The notes beneath the pieces are model-generated. The model made no database searches. It saw only the letters and a program-made list of their open reading frames with translations, and was not told the DNA's origin. 64,000 bases of DNA. Source: Flagellimonas lutimaris (GTDB lineage: Bacteria > Bacteroidota > Bacteroidia > Flavobacteriales > Flavobacteriaceae). The position numbers were made by a program, and so were the translations under genes. Shown in pieces: positions 25,012-34,354 of the stretch (the stretch's first letter is position 1; every line of letters begins with the position of its first letter). The stretch is taken from positions 256,070 through 320,069 of the forward strand of contig NZ_QXFH01000077.1 in NCBI RefSeq assembly GCF_003581615.1, read 5' to 3'.

Positions 25012-26715
25012 ATGAGAAAGAAAATATTATTTTCAACAATTTTGGCAGGTCTGTTGCTATGGGCCTGTAGTAAAGATTTCACGGAAAAGCCTGCAACAGG
25101 AGCACTTTCGGATGCAGCTTTGCAAAATGCTTTGGGTGTAGACCTAAAATTGACAGCGGCTTATTCCGCGATGGATGGAGAACGTATTAGTAGACAGGGA
25201 GAAGGTGTTGCTGCCGGTGGTGATAACTGGTGGGCTGATGTAGTTTCTGATGATGCCCACCGTGGAAGTACGGACGGTGACAACACTGCTCTTTTCCAGG
25301 TCGAAACTTTGGACTGGCAGACTGGTAATAGCTGGTTTTTAGGAAGATGGAGTGCACTTTATGGTGGAGTTAACCGCTGTAATGCCGTACTCGATTTGAT
25401 CAACCAAATTGAGGAAGGGGATTTTACCCAGCAAGAGGGTGAGGCCTATTTCTTAAGAGGATATTACAACTTTGAACTTCAAAAATTTTACGGTAATCCA
25501 CCTTTTATTTCAGTGGAGAACTTGGTAAATACAGAGTTCAATCAACCTAACCCTGGTCCAATTTGGGCACAAATCGAATCGGATTTTCAAACTGCTGTTG
25601 CAAATCTAGGGGATGATATTGTTGTAGGTAGAGCAAATGCTTGGGTAGCCAAAGCTTTTTTAGGAAAAGTTTATTTGTACCAAGGAAAATATGAGCAAGC
25701 CCTACCCTTGTTTAACGATGTGATCAATAACGGACCATATTCCTTGAACGAGGAGTTTGTTAACAATTTTAACCTTGCTGGTGAAAACGCATCAGAATCA
25801 ATGTTTGCCATTCAGTTTGCAGCAGACGATGGACGTTCTTTTAACGGTAACGGAGCAGGTACCTTGAATTACCCAGGTGGGGGACCATTGGGCACTTGCT
25901 GTGGTTTTTACCAACCAACACAAGATTTAGCTAATGCTTATCAAACAGATGGTAGCGGATTGCCATTATTGGATTCCTATGCTGCAACTGATGTAGCCAA
26001 TGATTATGGAATTACAAGTGAAGAGCCTTTCACTCCTCACACGGGACCACTTGATCCACGAATTGATTATACCATTGGTAGAAGAGGTATTGATTACAAT
26101 GGTTTTGGTATAAATCCAGGTAAAGAGTGGATAAGGGCAACGTTTGCTGATATTTCTGGGCCTTATTTGCCTAAAAAGAACATGTATCAAGCGGACGAGG
26201 TGGATGCCCAACGCGGTACAGGTGGTTGGGGATCGGACTGGTCCGGTATCAACTATAACGTAATGCGTTTTGCAGATGTATTGTTGATGGCGGCAGAAGC
26301 AGCTGTGGAACAATCCAGTCCAAATTTGCCATTGGCATTGGAATATGTAAACCGTGTTCGTAATAGGGCCAAGAATATGACTTACGTAAAAACTGAAGAT
26401 GGTTCTGCAGATGCAGCCAATTATCAAATTGAGCCTTATGCTTCTTTTGATAGCCAAGATTTTGCCCGCAAAGCTATCCGTTTTGAGCGTCGTTTGGAAT
26501 TAGGTATGGAAGGACATAGATTGTTCGATTTGAGAAGATGGGGCAATGCTCAGGAAACCATCAACACCTATATTCAAAATGAAGCAGATGATTTTGATCA
26601 AGCAAGCTATGGTTCCAAGTTTGGAACGTACCAGCCTAAAAATGATTTATTCCCAATTCCTGTGAACGCAATCGACCAAAGTGGTGGCGTGTTGACTCAA
26701 AATCCAGGTTATTAG
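25012..26715 (+). CDS. SusD/RagB-family surface nutrient-binding lipoprotein
   Basis: A 567-residue lipoprotein with lipobox LLWAC (Cys19) followed by SKDF, which resembles the lipoprotein export signal that sends Bacteroidota lipoproteins to the cell surface. The N-terminal TPR-like region includes GEAYFLRGYYNFELQKFYG near 140-158 and AKAFLGKVYLYQGKYEQALP. The C-terminal signature is FERRLELGMEGHRLFDLRRW near 493-512 and the end DLFPIPVNAIDQSGGVLTQN. It pairs with the SusC transporter 4 bases upstream and is followed by a strong terminator. Ligand unknown. Confidence 0.95.
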   Translation: MRKKILFSTILAGLLLWACSKDFTEKPATGALSDAALQNALGVDLKLTAAYSAMDGERISRQGEGVAAGGDNWWADVVSDDAHRGSTDGDNTALFQVETLDWQTGNSWFLGRWSALYGGVNRCNAVLDLINQIEEGDFTQQEGEAYFLRGYYNFELQKFYGNPPFISVENLVNTEFNQPNPGPIWAQIESDFQTAVANLGDDIVVGRANAWVAKAFLGKVYLYQGKYEQALPLFNDVINNGPYSLNEEFVNNFNLAGENASESMFAIQFAADDGRSFNGNGAGTLNYPGGGPLGTCCGFYQPTQDLANAYQTDGSGLPLLDSYAATDVANDYGITSEEPFTPHTGPLDPRIDYTIGRRGIDYNGFGINPGKEWIRATFADISGPYLPKKNMYQADEVDAQRGTGGWGSDWSGINYNVMRFADVLLMAAEAAVEQSSPNLPLALEYVNRVRNRAKNMTYVKTEDGSADAANYQIEPYASFDSQDFARKAIRFERRLELGMEGHRLFDLRRWGNAQETINTYIQNEADDFDQASYGSKFGTYQPKNDLFPIPVNAIDQSGGVLTQNPGY

Positions 26716-26745
26716 TAGTTTATTCTGAGTTAGTTAAATTCAAGT

Positions 26746-26777
26746 AAATAGGTTGCCAAAATTTGGCAACCTATTTT
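26746..26777 (+). terminator. Rho-independent terminator after susD
   Basis: A perfect 13-base stem, 26746-26758 with 26764-26776, encloses a 5-base loop and ends in TTTT. It should end most transcription from susC-susD before the FG-GAP gene, which therefore probably has its own promoter in 26780-26980. Confidence 0.9.
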
Positions 26778-26980
26778 GATTATATCCTTTTCTTCATGGC
26801 CCCGAATTAATAAAGTACAACATTACATGAAGTATTTGTTATGGTGTCTTTACAATCAGAAATCAATTTTTTGATAAATAAATGATTAATTTTTAGCTAA
26901 TACAGGATTCCTATTTTGTAGTAATAAAAACTCTTGGTACATTTTATTCTTTTATCAATCTGTAAATATCCTCAACCACA

Positions 26981-29900
26981 ATGTTTAAACATTTCGTTTT
27001 AACTGCACTAGTTTCCATATTGGTGATTTCTTGCTCTGAAAAGCAGGAGGATACGCTTTTTTCCCAAGTTTCATCCAATCACTCTGGTATTACGTTTAAC
27101 AATAAAATTGTTGAGACAGATAGTTTCAACATACTAACAAGTGAATACATCTTCAATGGTGGTGGGGTTGCTGTGGGTGATTTCAATAATGACAATAAAC
27201 CAGACCTTTTCTTTACTGGAAATCAAGTAACCAATAAATTATACCTTAATCAAGGTGATTTTAAGTTCAAGGACGTGACTAATGCCTCTGGAGTTGCAGC
27301 AGCAGACAAGTGGAAAACAGGAGTTGCTGTAATTGATATAAATAATGACTCACTACTTGATATTTATATATGTGCCGCGATGTACGAAAGCCCAGAGGAA
27401 AAGGCCAACATACTTTATATAAATCAAGGTGTTGATGATGATGGAATTCCTGTTTTTAAAGAGATGGCCGAAGCATATGGGGTGGCGGATACCGGTAATA
27501 GTATGAATGCTGCCTTCATTGATTATGATAAAGACGGCTTTTTGGACTTATATGTGCTCAATAATGTGGATATACATATACTACCGGCAAATTACAGGGA
27601 AAAAATCACGGATGGGTCATCCATGAGCAACGATCATCTATATCTCAACAATGGCGACAACACCTTTACAGATGTCACCATAGAGGCAGGAATAACCATT
27701 GAAGGTTATGGACTTGGAGTGGCCATTTCCGATTTGAATTATGATAGTTGGCCAGATATTTATGTGAGCAACGATTATCTGAGCAACGACATTATGTATA
27801 TCAATAATGGTGATGGCACCTTTACAGATAAAATAAGTCAATCTGTGAAGCACCAGAGCAAATTTTCTATGGGCAATGACATTGCCGACTTTAATAACGA
27901 TGGTTATCTGGACATTGTTACCTTGGATATGCTTGGTGAAACCAATAACAGGTTAAAAACAACAGTTAAATCAACTAGGTATAACGATTATTATATGAAT
28001 GATAAGTATGGTTACGATTATCAGTATATGCGTAACATGCTTCAAATGGGACAAGGTCCAAATATGCCATACAGTGAAATTGGGTTAATGGCGGGAATAG
28101 GCAAAACAGATTGGAGTTGGTCACCACTTTTTGTTGATGCCGACAACGACGGCAGAAAGGACTTGCTGATTACCAATGGCTTTCCTCGGGATATTACCGA
28201 TCTCGATTTTGGTGAATTTAACTTCAATGTTCAAAAATATTTGAGTACGGCGCAAATTTTGGACTCTATTCCAGTTGTTAAAATACCCAACTATGCCTAC
28301 CGTAATGAAGGGAATGGACAATTCAAGGATGTAGGTGAAGAATGGGGCTTGAGCATTCCATCCTTTTCCAATGGGGCCGCATTTGCAGATCTGGACAATG
28401 ATGGCGATCTAGATTATGTGGTGAACAATATCAACGATGAAGCATTTGTTTTCCGGAACAATCTAGAAGTGAAAAAGAATGAGAATAAAAACTTTCTCAA
28501 ACTGGACTTTAAAGGCCCAAAGTCCAATCAAGCTGGTTTGGGTACCAAGGTGGCCATACGTTTTAAAGATGGAACATTTCAATACTACGAACACCAGTTA
28601 AATAGAGGGTACTTGTCTACGGTGCACAATACGGCACATTTTGGCTTAGGCCCACAAAAACAAATTTCATCACTGGAAATTGTATGGCCAGATGGAAAAT
28701 TTCAGATTTTGAAAGATATACAAAGCAATCAAATCTTAAGCGTTGATTATAGTGAAGCAACTTCCTTAAATGGTCAACAATTAGCATTTCCTTTGGCGCC
28801 TAAACAGACCAATCCTTTTTATGAGGAGATTTCGGAAAAAATAGGAGTCAATTTTGTGCACGAGGAGACGGATAAAATCGATTTTAATGTCCAACCTACC
28901 TTACCCCATAAATTAACACAAAGTGGTCCTCGCCTGGCAAAGGGAGACATTAATGGAGATGGTTATGAGGATTTCATTATTGGCAGTTCCTCTGGGTACT
29001 CACCCATGATTTTTGTTCAAGATTCCAAGGGCTCATTTACTGGCACACCTTTATTTGAGGACGAAGCATACAAAATGAGAGAAGAAACAAGTATTTCCCT
29101 TTTTGATTTGGACAATGATGGAGATTTGGATATCTACATGGTGGCAGGTAGCAACGAGTTTGATTTGGATTCTCCATATTACAAGGATTATTTGATGATA
29201 AATGAAGGAAATGGAAAATTTATCAAGGCTGTGGATAGAATGCCGGAAATTAATTCGAGTGGGTCTGTCGTTGAGGCCGAAGATTTTGATGGTGATGGTT
29301 ACGTAGATCTTTTTGTTGGTGGTCGCACCCCTTTTTCACAATACCCCAAACCAGATAACTGCTATCTGTTGAAAAACGAAAAGGGTAAATTGGTCGATGT
29401 GACCGAAACATACAACAAAGCATTAAGGAACCTAGGTATGATCACAGATGCCAAATGGGCCGATTTGGACGATGACAATATGAAAGATCTTATTTTGGTC
29501 GGAGAATTTATGCCTGTAACCGTTTTCATGAATAAAAAAGATTCCTTTCAACAAATGGAACAAACGGGTATGCAACAACTTTCAGGTTGGTGGGAATGCG
29601 TGCTGGCACAGGACTTTGATGGAGACGGCGACGTGGATTTGATTGCCGGAAATTTAGGAAAGAATAACCTATATCAACCATCCCAAGATAGGCCCGTTAC
29701 CATGTTGGCCAAAGACTTTGACAATAATGGAGCTGTGGATCCAGTATTGTTTGCCTATTTCAAAAGTGATTTTGAGGATTCTACCTTTAAACCGTATCCC
29801 GTTAATTTTTGGGGAGACCTTATGAGTCAAAGCCCTTTGTTTAGGAAAAAGTTTAATTATTTTCGAGAATATGCAGCCACTACCAAAAGTGAATTATTCA

Positions 29901-30319
29901 CTGCCGAAGAACTTGAAGGAGTGGATGAGTTAATGGCCAATCATGATCAAACTACTTATTTTGAGAATAACGGAAATGGACAGTTTACGATGGGAACCCT
30001 TCCATGGCAAACACAATCAGCGCCCATAAAATGTATGATTACAACCAATGCAAGCGGTACTGCTTCCAACGATGTGCTGATGATAGGAAATGACTTTGGC
30101 AATGAAGTTTTCATCGGCAGGTACGATGCCTTCAACGGAGGTGTGCTTGTTGGCGACGAAAAGGGCGGATTTGAGTTCAAAAATGCTGAGGAAAGTGGGT
30201 TTAAAGTTACTGGTGATGCCAAAGACATGATTCAGGTGGAAAATGCCAATGGTGGCAGTCCCTACATTGTGGTAACTCAAAATAGAGGTAAGGCTTTGGT
30301 GTTTACCAAAACCGAATAA
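26981..30319 (+). CDS. FG-GAP/VCBS-repeat lipoprotein with ASPIC/UnbV domain
   Basis: A 1112-residue lipoprotein (lipobox VISC, Cys18, followed by SEKQ). It is filled with FG-GAP/VCBS-type repeats that form beta-propeller blades and hold calcium loops: DFNNDNKPDL, DYDKDGFLDL, DFNNDGYLDI, DLDNDGDLDY, DFDGDGYVDL, DFDGDGDVDL and others. Around residues 530-590 is an ASPIC/UnbV segment (YYEHQLNRGYLSTVHNTAHF, then FGLGPQKQISSLEIVWPDGK). Such proteins are often found beside SusC/SusD pairs in Flavobacteriia and are probably surface-exposed binding proteins; no enzymatic residue set is visible. It converges on the serine hydrolase operon with only 17 bases between the stop codons. Confidence 0.88.
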   Translation: MFKHFVLTALVSILVISCSEKQEDTLFSQVSSNHSGITFNNKIVETDSFNILTSEYIFNGGGVAVGDFNNDNKPDLFFTGNQVTNKLYLNQGDFKFKDVTNASGVAAADKWKTGVAVIDINNDSLLDIYICAAMYESPEEKANILYINQGVDDDGIPVFKEMAEAYGVADTGNSMNAAFIDYDKDGFLDLYVLNNVDIHILPANYREKITDGSSMSNDHLYLNNGDNTFTDVTIEAGITIEGYGLGVAISDLNYDSWPDIYVSNDYLSNDIMYINNGDGTFTDKISQSVKHQSKFSMGNDIADFNNDGYLDIVTLDMLGETNNRLKTTVKSTRYNDYYMNDKYGYDYQYMRNMLQMGQGPNMPYSEIGLMAGIGKTDWSWSPLFVDADNDGRKDLLITNGFPRDITDLDFGEFNFNVQKYLSTAQILDSIPVVKIPNYAYRNEGNGQFKDVGEEWGLSIPSFSNGAAFADLDNDGDLDYVVNNINDEAFVFRNNLEVKKNENKNFLKLDFKGPKSNQAGLGTKVAIRFKDGTFQYYEHQLNRGYLSTVHNTAHFGLGPQKQISSLEIVWPDGKFQILKDIQSNQILSVDYSEATSLNGQQLAFPLAPKQTNPFYEEISEKIGVNFVHEETDKIDFNVQPTLPHKLTQSGPRLAKGDINGDGYEDFIIGSSSGYSPMIFVQDSKGSFTGTPLFEDEAYKMREETSISLFDLDNDGDLDIYMVAGSNEFDLDSPYYKDYLMINEGNGKFIKAVDRMPEINSSGSVVEAEDFDGDGYVDLFVGGRTPFSQYPKPDNCYLLKNEKGKLVDVTETYNKALRNLGMITDAKWADLDDDNMKDLILVGEFMPVTVFMNKKDSFQQMEQTGMQQLSGWWECVLAQDFDGDGDVDLIAGNLGKNNLYQPSQDRPVTMLAKDFDNNGAVDPVLFAYFKSDFEDSTFKPYPVNFWGDLMSQSPLFRKKFNYFREYAATTKSELFTAEELEGVDELMANHDQTTYFENNGNGQFTMGTLPWQTQSAPIKCMITTNASGTASNDVLMIGNDFGNEVFIGRYDAFNGGVLVGDEKGGFEFKNAEESGFKVTGDAKDMIQVENANGGSPYIVVTQNRGKALVFTKTE

Positions 30320-30336
30320 TTCCTTACTTAAAAAAA

Positions 30337-31395
30337 TTATTGCTGCATATCAAAGATTTCCGCAGCCTTTTTGGCAACATTGATTCTGATTTTGGATGGA
30401 TTTGCTCTTCGATATGCAGCTTTTGTTTTAAATGCTAGAACGGTTTCAATGGCAGGGTATACGGTAATATTTTGTCCCATGGCTCCCTTTGCGGAATATG
30501 CGCCTTCAAAGCGTTCATCATCAACATTTTTCCATAACCACCACATGTAGCCATATCCGTAATTCACACCACTACCTTTAAATACGGGAACATTTTTGTT
30601 CAATTCTATATGAGTGGTTCTGGTTTTGAGCATTTCATCCACCCAAGATTCACTGATCACCTGCATGTCTTTCCATTTACCCTTGTTCAGCATTAACAAG
30701 CCCACCCGAGCCATGTCCCTGGTAGAAAACCACATGGGATAGGCCAAGTATTTGGAAATGGAAGTATTGCCTTGTTTATGCTGTGCGGAGCGGTCCCAAT
30801 CTTGCATATGTAATGGATTGGCCAATTGTCGTTCCACTTCATCATAGATATTTGTGCCGGTTTCCTGTTCAAAGATGAAGCCTGCCACATTAAAATCCCA
30901 ATTGCTGTACAGCCAATGGGAACCTGGTTCAACAGAGCCTCGTTCTGGTGCATATTCCTGCATTCCGCCAGGGTAGCCTTCGGGATGGTAGACCCCGGAT
31001 CGAGCTGAAATAATATCTTTGACCGTTGCTTTTTCCTCTATGGGAAGAATTCCTTCCACATCATCAATTCCCAGTTCCTTGATGGTCTTGGTCAAATCAA
31101 TGGTGCCATCTTCCACATATTGTCCGTAAAGCATGGACAGCACACTTTTTCGGCACGAAGCGATGTAGCTCAACTCTTCCAAATCACCAAAATCAAAAAC
31201 CACTTTCCCCTTGTGTACGATCATTAGCCCAGTGATTTTTGTGCTGTCGATCAAGTATTCCCTAAAAACTTGGGATTTATCGTTTTGCCACGGTTTTGCT
31301 TCTTCTTCGTTGGCATCATGCCAGACCCTATCTGGGAATGTTTGTGCTCCCAAGCTTAGGGTGCAAAGCATTATAAGGATAAAAAATGGTCTCAT
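30337..31395 (-). CDS. Secreted beta-lactamase-family serine hydrolase (last gene of operon)
   Basis: A 352-residue protein with a signal peptide (ILIMLCTLSLGAQ). The class C beta-lactamase / DD-peptidase fold is shown by Ser80-Cys-Arg-Lys83 (SxxK, in ASCRKSVLS), Tyr163-Ser-Asn165 (YxN, in WLYSNWDFN) and a C-terminal AKGAMGQNITVYP in place of KTG. Relatives are DD-carboxypeptidases, D-aminopeptidases and esterases; true beta-lactamase activity is not implied. It lies 15 bases after the second serine hydrolase gene. In this operon a D-aminopeptidase or DD-peptidase role is the natural guess. Confidence 0.85.
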   Translation of the reverse strand: MRPFFILIMLCTLSLGAQTFPDRVWHDANEEEAKPWQNDKSQVFREYLIDSTKITGLMIVHKGKVVFDFGDLEELSYIASCRKSVLSMLYGQYVEDGTIDLTKTIKELGIDDVEGILPIEEKATVKDIISARSGVYHPEGYPGGMQEYAPERGSVEPGSHWLYSNWDFNVAGFIFEQETGTNIYDEVERQLANPLHMQDWDRSAQHKQGNTSISKYLAYPMWFSTRDMARVGLLMLNKGKWKDMQVISESWVDEMLKTRTTHIELNKNVPVFKGSGVNYGYGYMWWLWKNVDDERFEGAYSAKGAMGQNITVYPAIETVLAFKTKAAYRRANPSKIRINVAKKAAEIFDMQQ

Positions 31396-31410
31396 AGTGG
31401 TTGATTTTTG

Positions 31411-33033
31411 TTATTCGGTTTTCGAAAACCAAAGGTTACGGACCCTCCCGTTGGATATCCAAACCCCTTTGATTTCTCCTTTCTCCCTTTTGATTTTTAT
31501 GTAGGACAGCGGATAGTTTCCCTCTAGAAGGTCTTTCTTCTTTTGTTCAAGCCTAATTTTTCCATGTCGGATATGATGCGCGTAGAATTCACCTTCTTCG
31601 TAATGGATGGTATAAGCCGTTTCAATTTCGGGACTAAAATAGGTGCCAACATATTCGTTGGCCAAGGCTTTGGTCAATTCTTCTTCCTCAAATTTTGAAA
31701 ATAGCATGGGTTTCCCACTTTCAGGATAAATGGTCATGGTCCCGTTTTCAAACTCGATTTTAGTATCATTTCCAGATTGAACGGCTACAAATTCATCATT
31801 TTGAATAGGTAAATAAGCGTTTCTACCAATGTATAGCGTATCTCCACCTGTGGTTAACATACGTTGGGAATAGGTTTCATCACCCCAATAAGTACCTGCA
31901 TAGGATTCCATTTTCTTCTTGGAAACTTTTGCCACTTTCAAATCTTTGTTTGATGGAGTCTCTTCAAAAATGATTTCTGCAATTTGATTGGATTTTCCTC
32001 CAGCTCCTGAACTTGAAAAGTTGGTAATAACTGCAATACTGGTCTTTTCATTCGGAAAAACAGCAATATTGGATCTAAAGCCACCAATGGAACCGCCATG
32101 GCTTACTCGTTTTTTACCAAACAGCTTATCAACATTAACCCCAAAGGCATATTTATTAAAGCTACCATCATTGAGTGGGTCAAGGGTTTGCATGGTATCG
32201 AATGCTGCTTTCCACCCAGGTAATGGATCATAATAATTTTTCAAATATTTGAGCAGGTCATCCGTTGTGGTGTGCATGTTTCCAGACCCGACATAGCCCC
32301 AATATTCCACAGACCGAACAAAACCATCCAAAGTTTGGTTGTACGAAGTAGCGTTGTTAGGAACAATTCTGTCGTAATCAGGCCCAACATAGGTGTCGTT
32401 CATCCCTAAAGGGATGAAAACTTCTTCTTTCATATAATCCACAAAGGAGGTCTCCGTAATTTTTTCAATGATGTTGGCCAAGAACATAAAGCCTGTATTA
32501 CAATACATATATTCCGAACCAGGTTCAAAATTGAGTTCACTTTGCTTGGCAATGATTCTATCCAGGTCTGCATTGGTCCTTGCATCATCACCGCGCCAAC
32601 CAGCTAATCCGAACAGTGCATGAAGACTTCGTAATCCACTCGTGTGATGAAGCATATCTCTTATAGTGATCTCACTTCCAAAAGGCGCAAGCCCATCAAT
32701 ATATTTGTCTATCGTATCATCTATGGAAAGTTTGCCTGCCAAGTGCAGTTTTACAATGCCCAGCGCACTGAATTGTTTGGATACGGAGGCTATATTGAAC
32801 CTAGTGCCAGTGCTGTTCGGTACCAAATATTCCATACTGGCCAAACCGTATGCCTTGGAGAATATCACATCATCTCCTTGCATTATGGCAATTGCTCCAC
32901 CGGGATGATTGGGCTTGTTCCATTGCAAGAACAAACTATCAATGTTGGCCCATTGCTCTTCACTTATTTGAGCGCTTACCCAAGTGCAGAAAATAAAGAC
33001 GAGCCCGAAAAGTAATTTTGGAAACAACTTCAT
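31411..33033 (-). CDS. Secreted beta-lactamase-family serine hydrolase, long form
   Basis: About 540 residues with a signal peptide (FGLVFIFCTWVSAQ). The catalytic domain (30-380) has Ser83-Val-Ser-Lys86 (SxxK), the YxN-type EYMYCNTGF and the HGG motif VSHGGSIGGF. The remaining 150 residues form a beta-rich C-terminal domain, seen in D-aminopeptidase-like members. An ATG two codons upstream (33039) is possible; 33033 puts a lysine next to the start Met and is preferred. The start lies 7 bases beyond the M20 stop codon, so the genes are probably co-translated. It is only distantly similar to the hydrolase downstream. Confidence 0.87.
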   Translation of the reverse strand: MKLFPKLLFGLVFIFCTWVSAQISEEQWANIDSLFLQWNKPNHPGGAIAIMQGDDVIFSKAYGLASMEYLVPNSTGTRFNIASVSKQFSALGIVKLHLAGKLSIDDTIDKYIDGLAPFGSEITIRDMLHHTSGLRSLHALFGLAGWRGDDARTNADLDRIIAKQSELNFEPGSEYMYCNTGFMFLANIIEKITETSFVDYMKEEVFIPLGMNDTYVGPDYDRIVPNNATSYNQTLDGFVRSVEYWGYVGSGNMHTTTDDLLKYLKNYYDPLPGWKAAFDTMQTLDPLNDGSFNKYAFGVNVDKLFGKKRVSHGGSIGGFRSNIAVFPNEKTSIAVITNFSSSGAGGKSNQIAEIIFEETPSNKDLKVAKVSKKKMESYAGTYWGDETYSQRMLTTGGDTLYIGRNAYLPIQNDEFVAVQSGNDTKIEFENGTMTIYPESGKPMLFSKFEEEELTKALANEYVGTYFSPEIETAYTIHYEEGEFYAHHIRHGKIRLEQKKKDLLEGNYPLSYIKIKREKGEIKGVWISNGRVRNLWFSKTE

Positions 33034-33040
33034 GGTCACC

Positions 33041-34339
33041 TTATTTAGCTAGACCTGCTTGGGACAATGTGATCAACAAGGCCAATTGAATGGATTCGTC
33101 GTTTTCTTCGTCGTTTAAATACCATTCGTGCAAAGAATGCGCTCCGCCACCTTGACCGCCACGACCAATACATACGGATGGAATTCCTTTGGAAACAGGT
33201 ATGTTGATGTTGGTTGACCCTCGTCCTAATTGGGGTGTCTCACCAAAAAGTTTGGTAGCTGCCATGGTTCTTTGAATCAAGGGGAGGGAAGCAGGTAATT
33301 CTCCTGATGGTCTATCTCCAATTTTAATGAGTTCGTAAGTTACTTCTCCACGTACACCACTGGCATTGTACTCAGAAATCGCTTTTTCCACGGATTCTTT
33401 GAAAATGATTTCGATTTCGTCAAGATTTTTTGGGTCAATGGCACGCATATCCACTTCCATCCAAGATTCAAACGGTATGGAGTTTACAGAGGTTCCGCCT
33501 CCAATTCTACCCACGTTGAAACTGGTTTTGGGGATGTTTCCAGAGGTATACTCCCAGGCTGCTTCTGAAAAAATGTCAATGGCTTTTCCCAAGGCGTGGT
33601 GCGGGTTGGCCAATCCAAAAGCACCCCAAGAATGGCCGCCTTGGCCTTTCACCATTAATTTATAGCGTTTGGATCCCAATCCGGCATTGCTGATTCTACC
33701 AAGACCGCCACCATCAATGGCAATCCAAGAATCGATATCCAATCCCGATTCGTTGAACATGTATTTCATGCCACGTAGGTCGCCCAAACCTTCTTCACCC
33801 ACTGTGCCCACAATCAACAGGTCTTTTTCGGTTTTGATATCAGCTTTGTTCATAGCCTTGAGCATACTGATTAACATGGCCAAACCTCGGGTGTCATCAC
33901 CAATACCTGGTGCTTTTAGGGTATCACCCACTTTTTTAACGGTAACATCGGTTCCTTCGGGGAAAACAACATCCAAATGGGCATCCACACCTACATAGCC
34001 CGATTCACCAGAGGTTCCTTTTCGCAACCCGATGACATTCCCAACTTTGTCTGTCCAAATACTGTCCACGCCAGCTCCTTCCAACATTTTGGCAAATACC
34101 TTACCTCTTTCATCTTCCATAAAAGGAGGAGCCAAAACTTCGGTCAAGGAAATAAGGTCTTCTGTAGTTTGGTCCATTTGTGCTTTGATATGGCCAAAGG
34201 CTTCCTTGACCTGTTTATTCTTGGCCAAGCGTTCCACTTCCTTCGTGTATTTTTTGTTGATTTCTGCACTTTCCTGGGCCAAAACTGCATTGGTGAAGAG
34301 GCCGGAAATTATCAAAATGCTTAGTGTAATATGTTTCAT
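33041..34339 (-). CDS. Secreted M20-family metallopeptidase
   Basis: About 432 residues from ATG 34339 (34345 is an alternative). Signal peptide TLSILIISGLFTNAVLAQ. The two-zinc M20 site is visible: VDAHLDVVF with His121 and Asp123, the bridging aspartate in GIGDDTRG (148-149), Glu182-Glu183 in GEEGLGDLRG, DGGGLGRI, and a late histidine in GGGAHSLHEWY. The middle dimerisation domain runs from VKGQGGHSWGAFG to about residue 350. Enzymes of this family cleave dipeptides, tripeptides or acylated amino acids. It sits between the D-aminoacylase-like and serine hydrolase genes in the same operon. Confidence 0.9.
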   Translation of the reverse strand: MKHITLSILIISGLFTNAVLAQESAEINKKYTKEVERLAKNKQVKEAFGHIKAQMDQTTEDLISLTEVLAPPFMEDERGKVFAKMLEGAGVDSIWTDKVGNVIGLRKGTSGESGYVGVDAHLDVVFPEGTDVTVKKVGDTLKAPGIGDDTRGLAMLISMLKAMNKADIKTEKDLLIVGTVGEEGLGDLRGMKYMFNESGLDIDSWIAIDGGGLGRISNAGLGSKRYKLMVKGQGGHSWGAFGLANPHHALGKAIDIFSEAAWEYTSGNIPKTSFNVGRIGGGTSVNSIPFESWMEVDMRAIDPKNLDEIEIIFKESVEKAISEYNASGVRGEVTYELIKIGDRPSGELPASLPLIQRTMAATKLFGETPQLGRGSTNINIPVSKGIPSVCIGRGGQGGGAHSLHEWYLNDEENDESIQLALLITLSQAGLAK

Positions 34340-34354
34340 TCTCATGTTGTTGGT

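Noticed and set aside
26830..26865. A TTGT...ACAA arrangement before the FG-GAP gene as a third copy of the operator.
   Set aside because: The spacer length and the inner TCCA/TGA bases do not match the other two sites.
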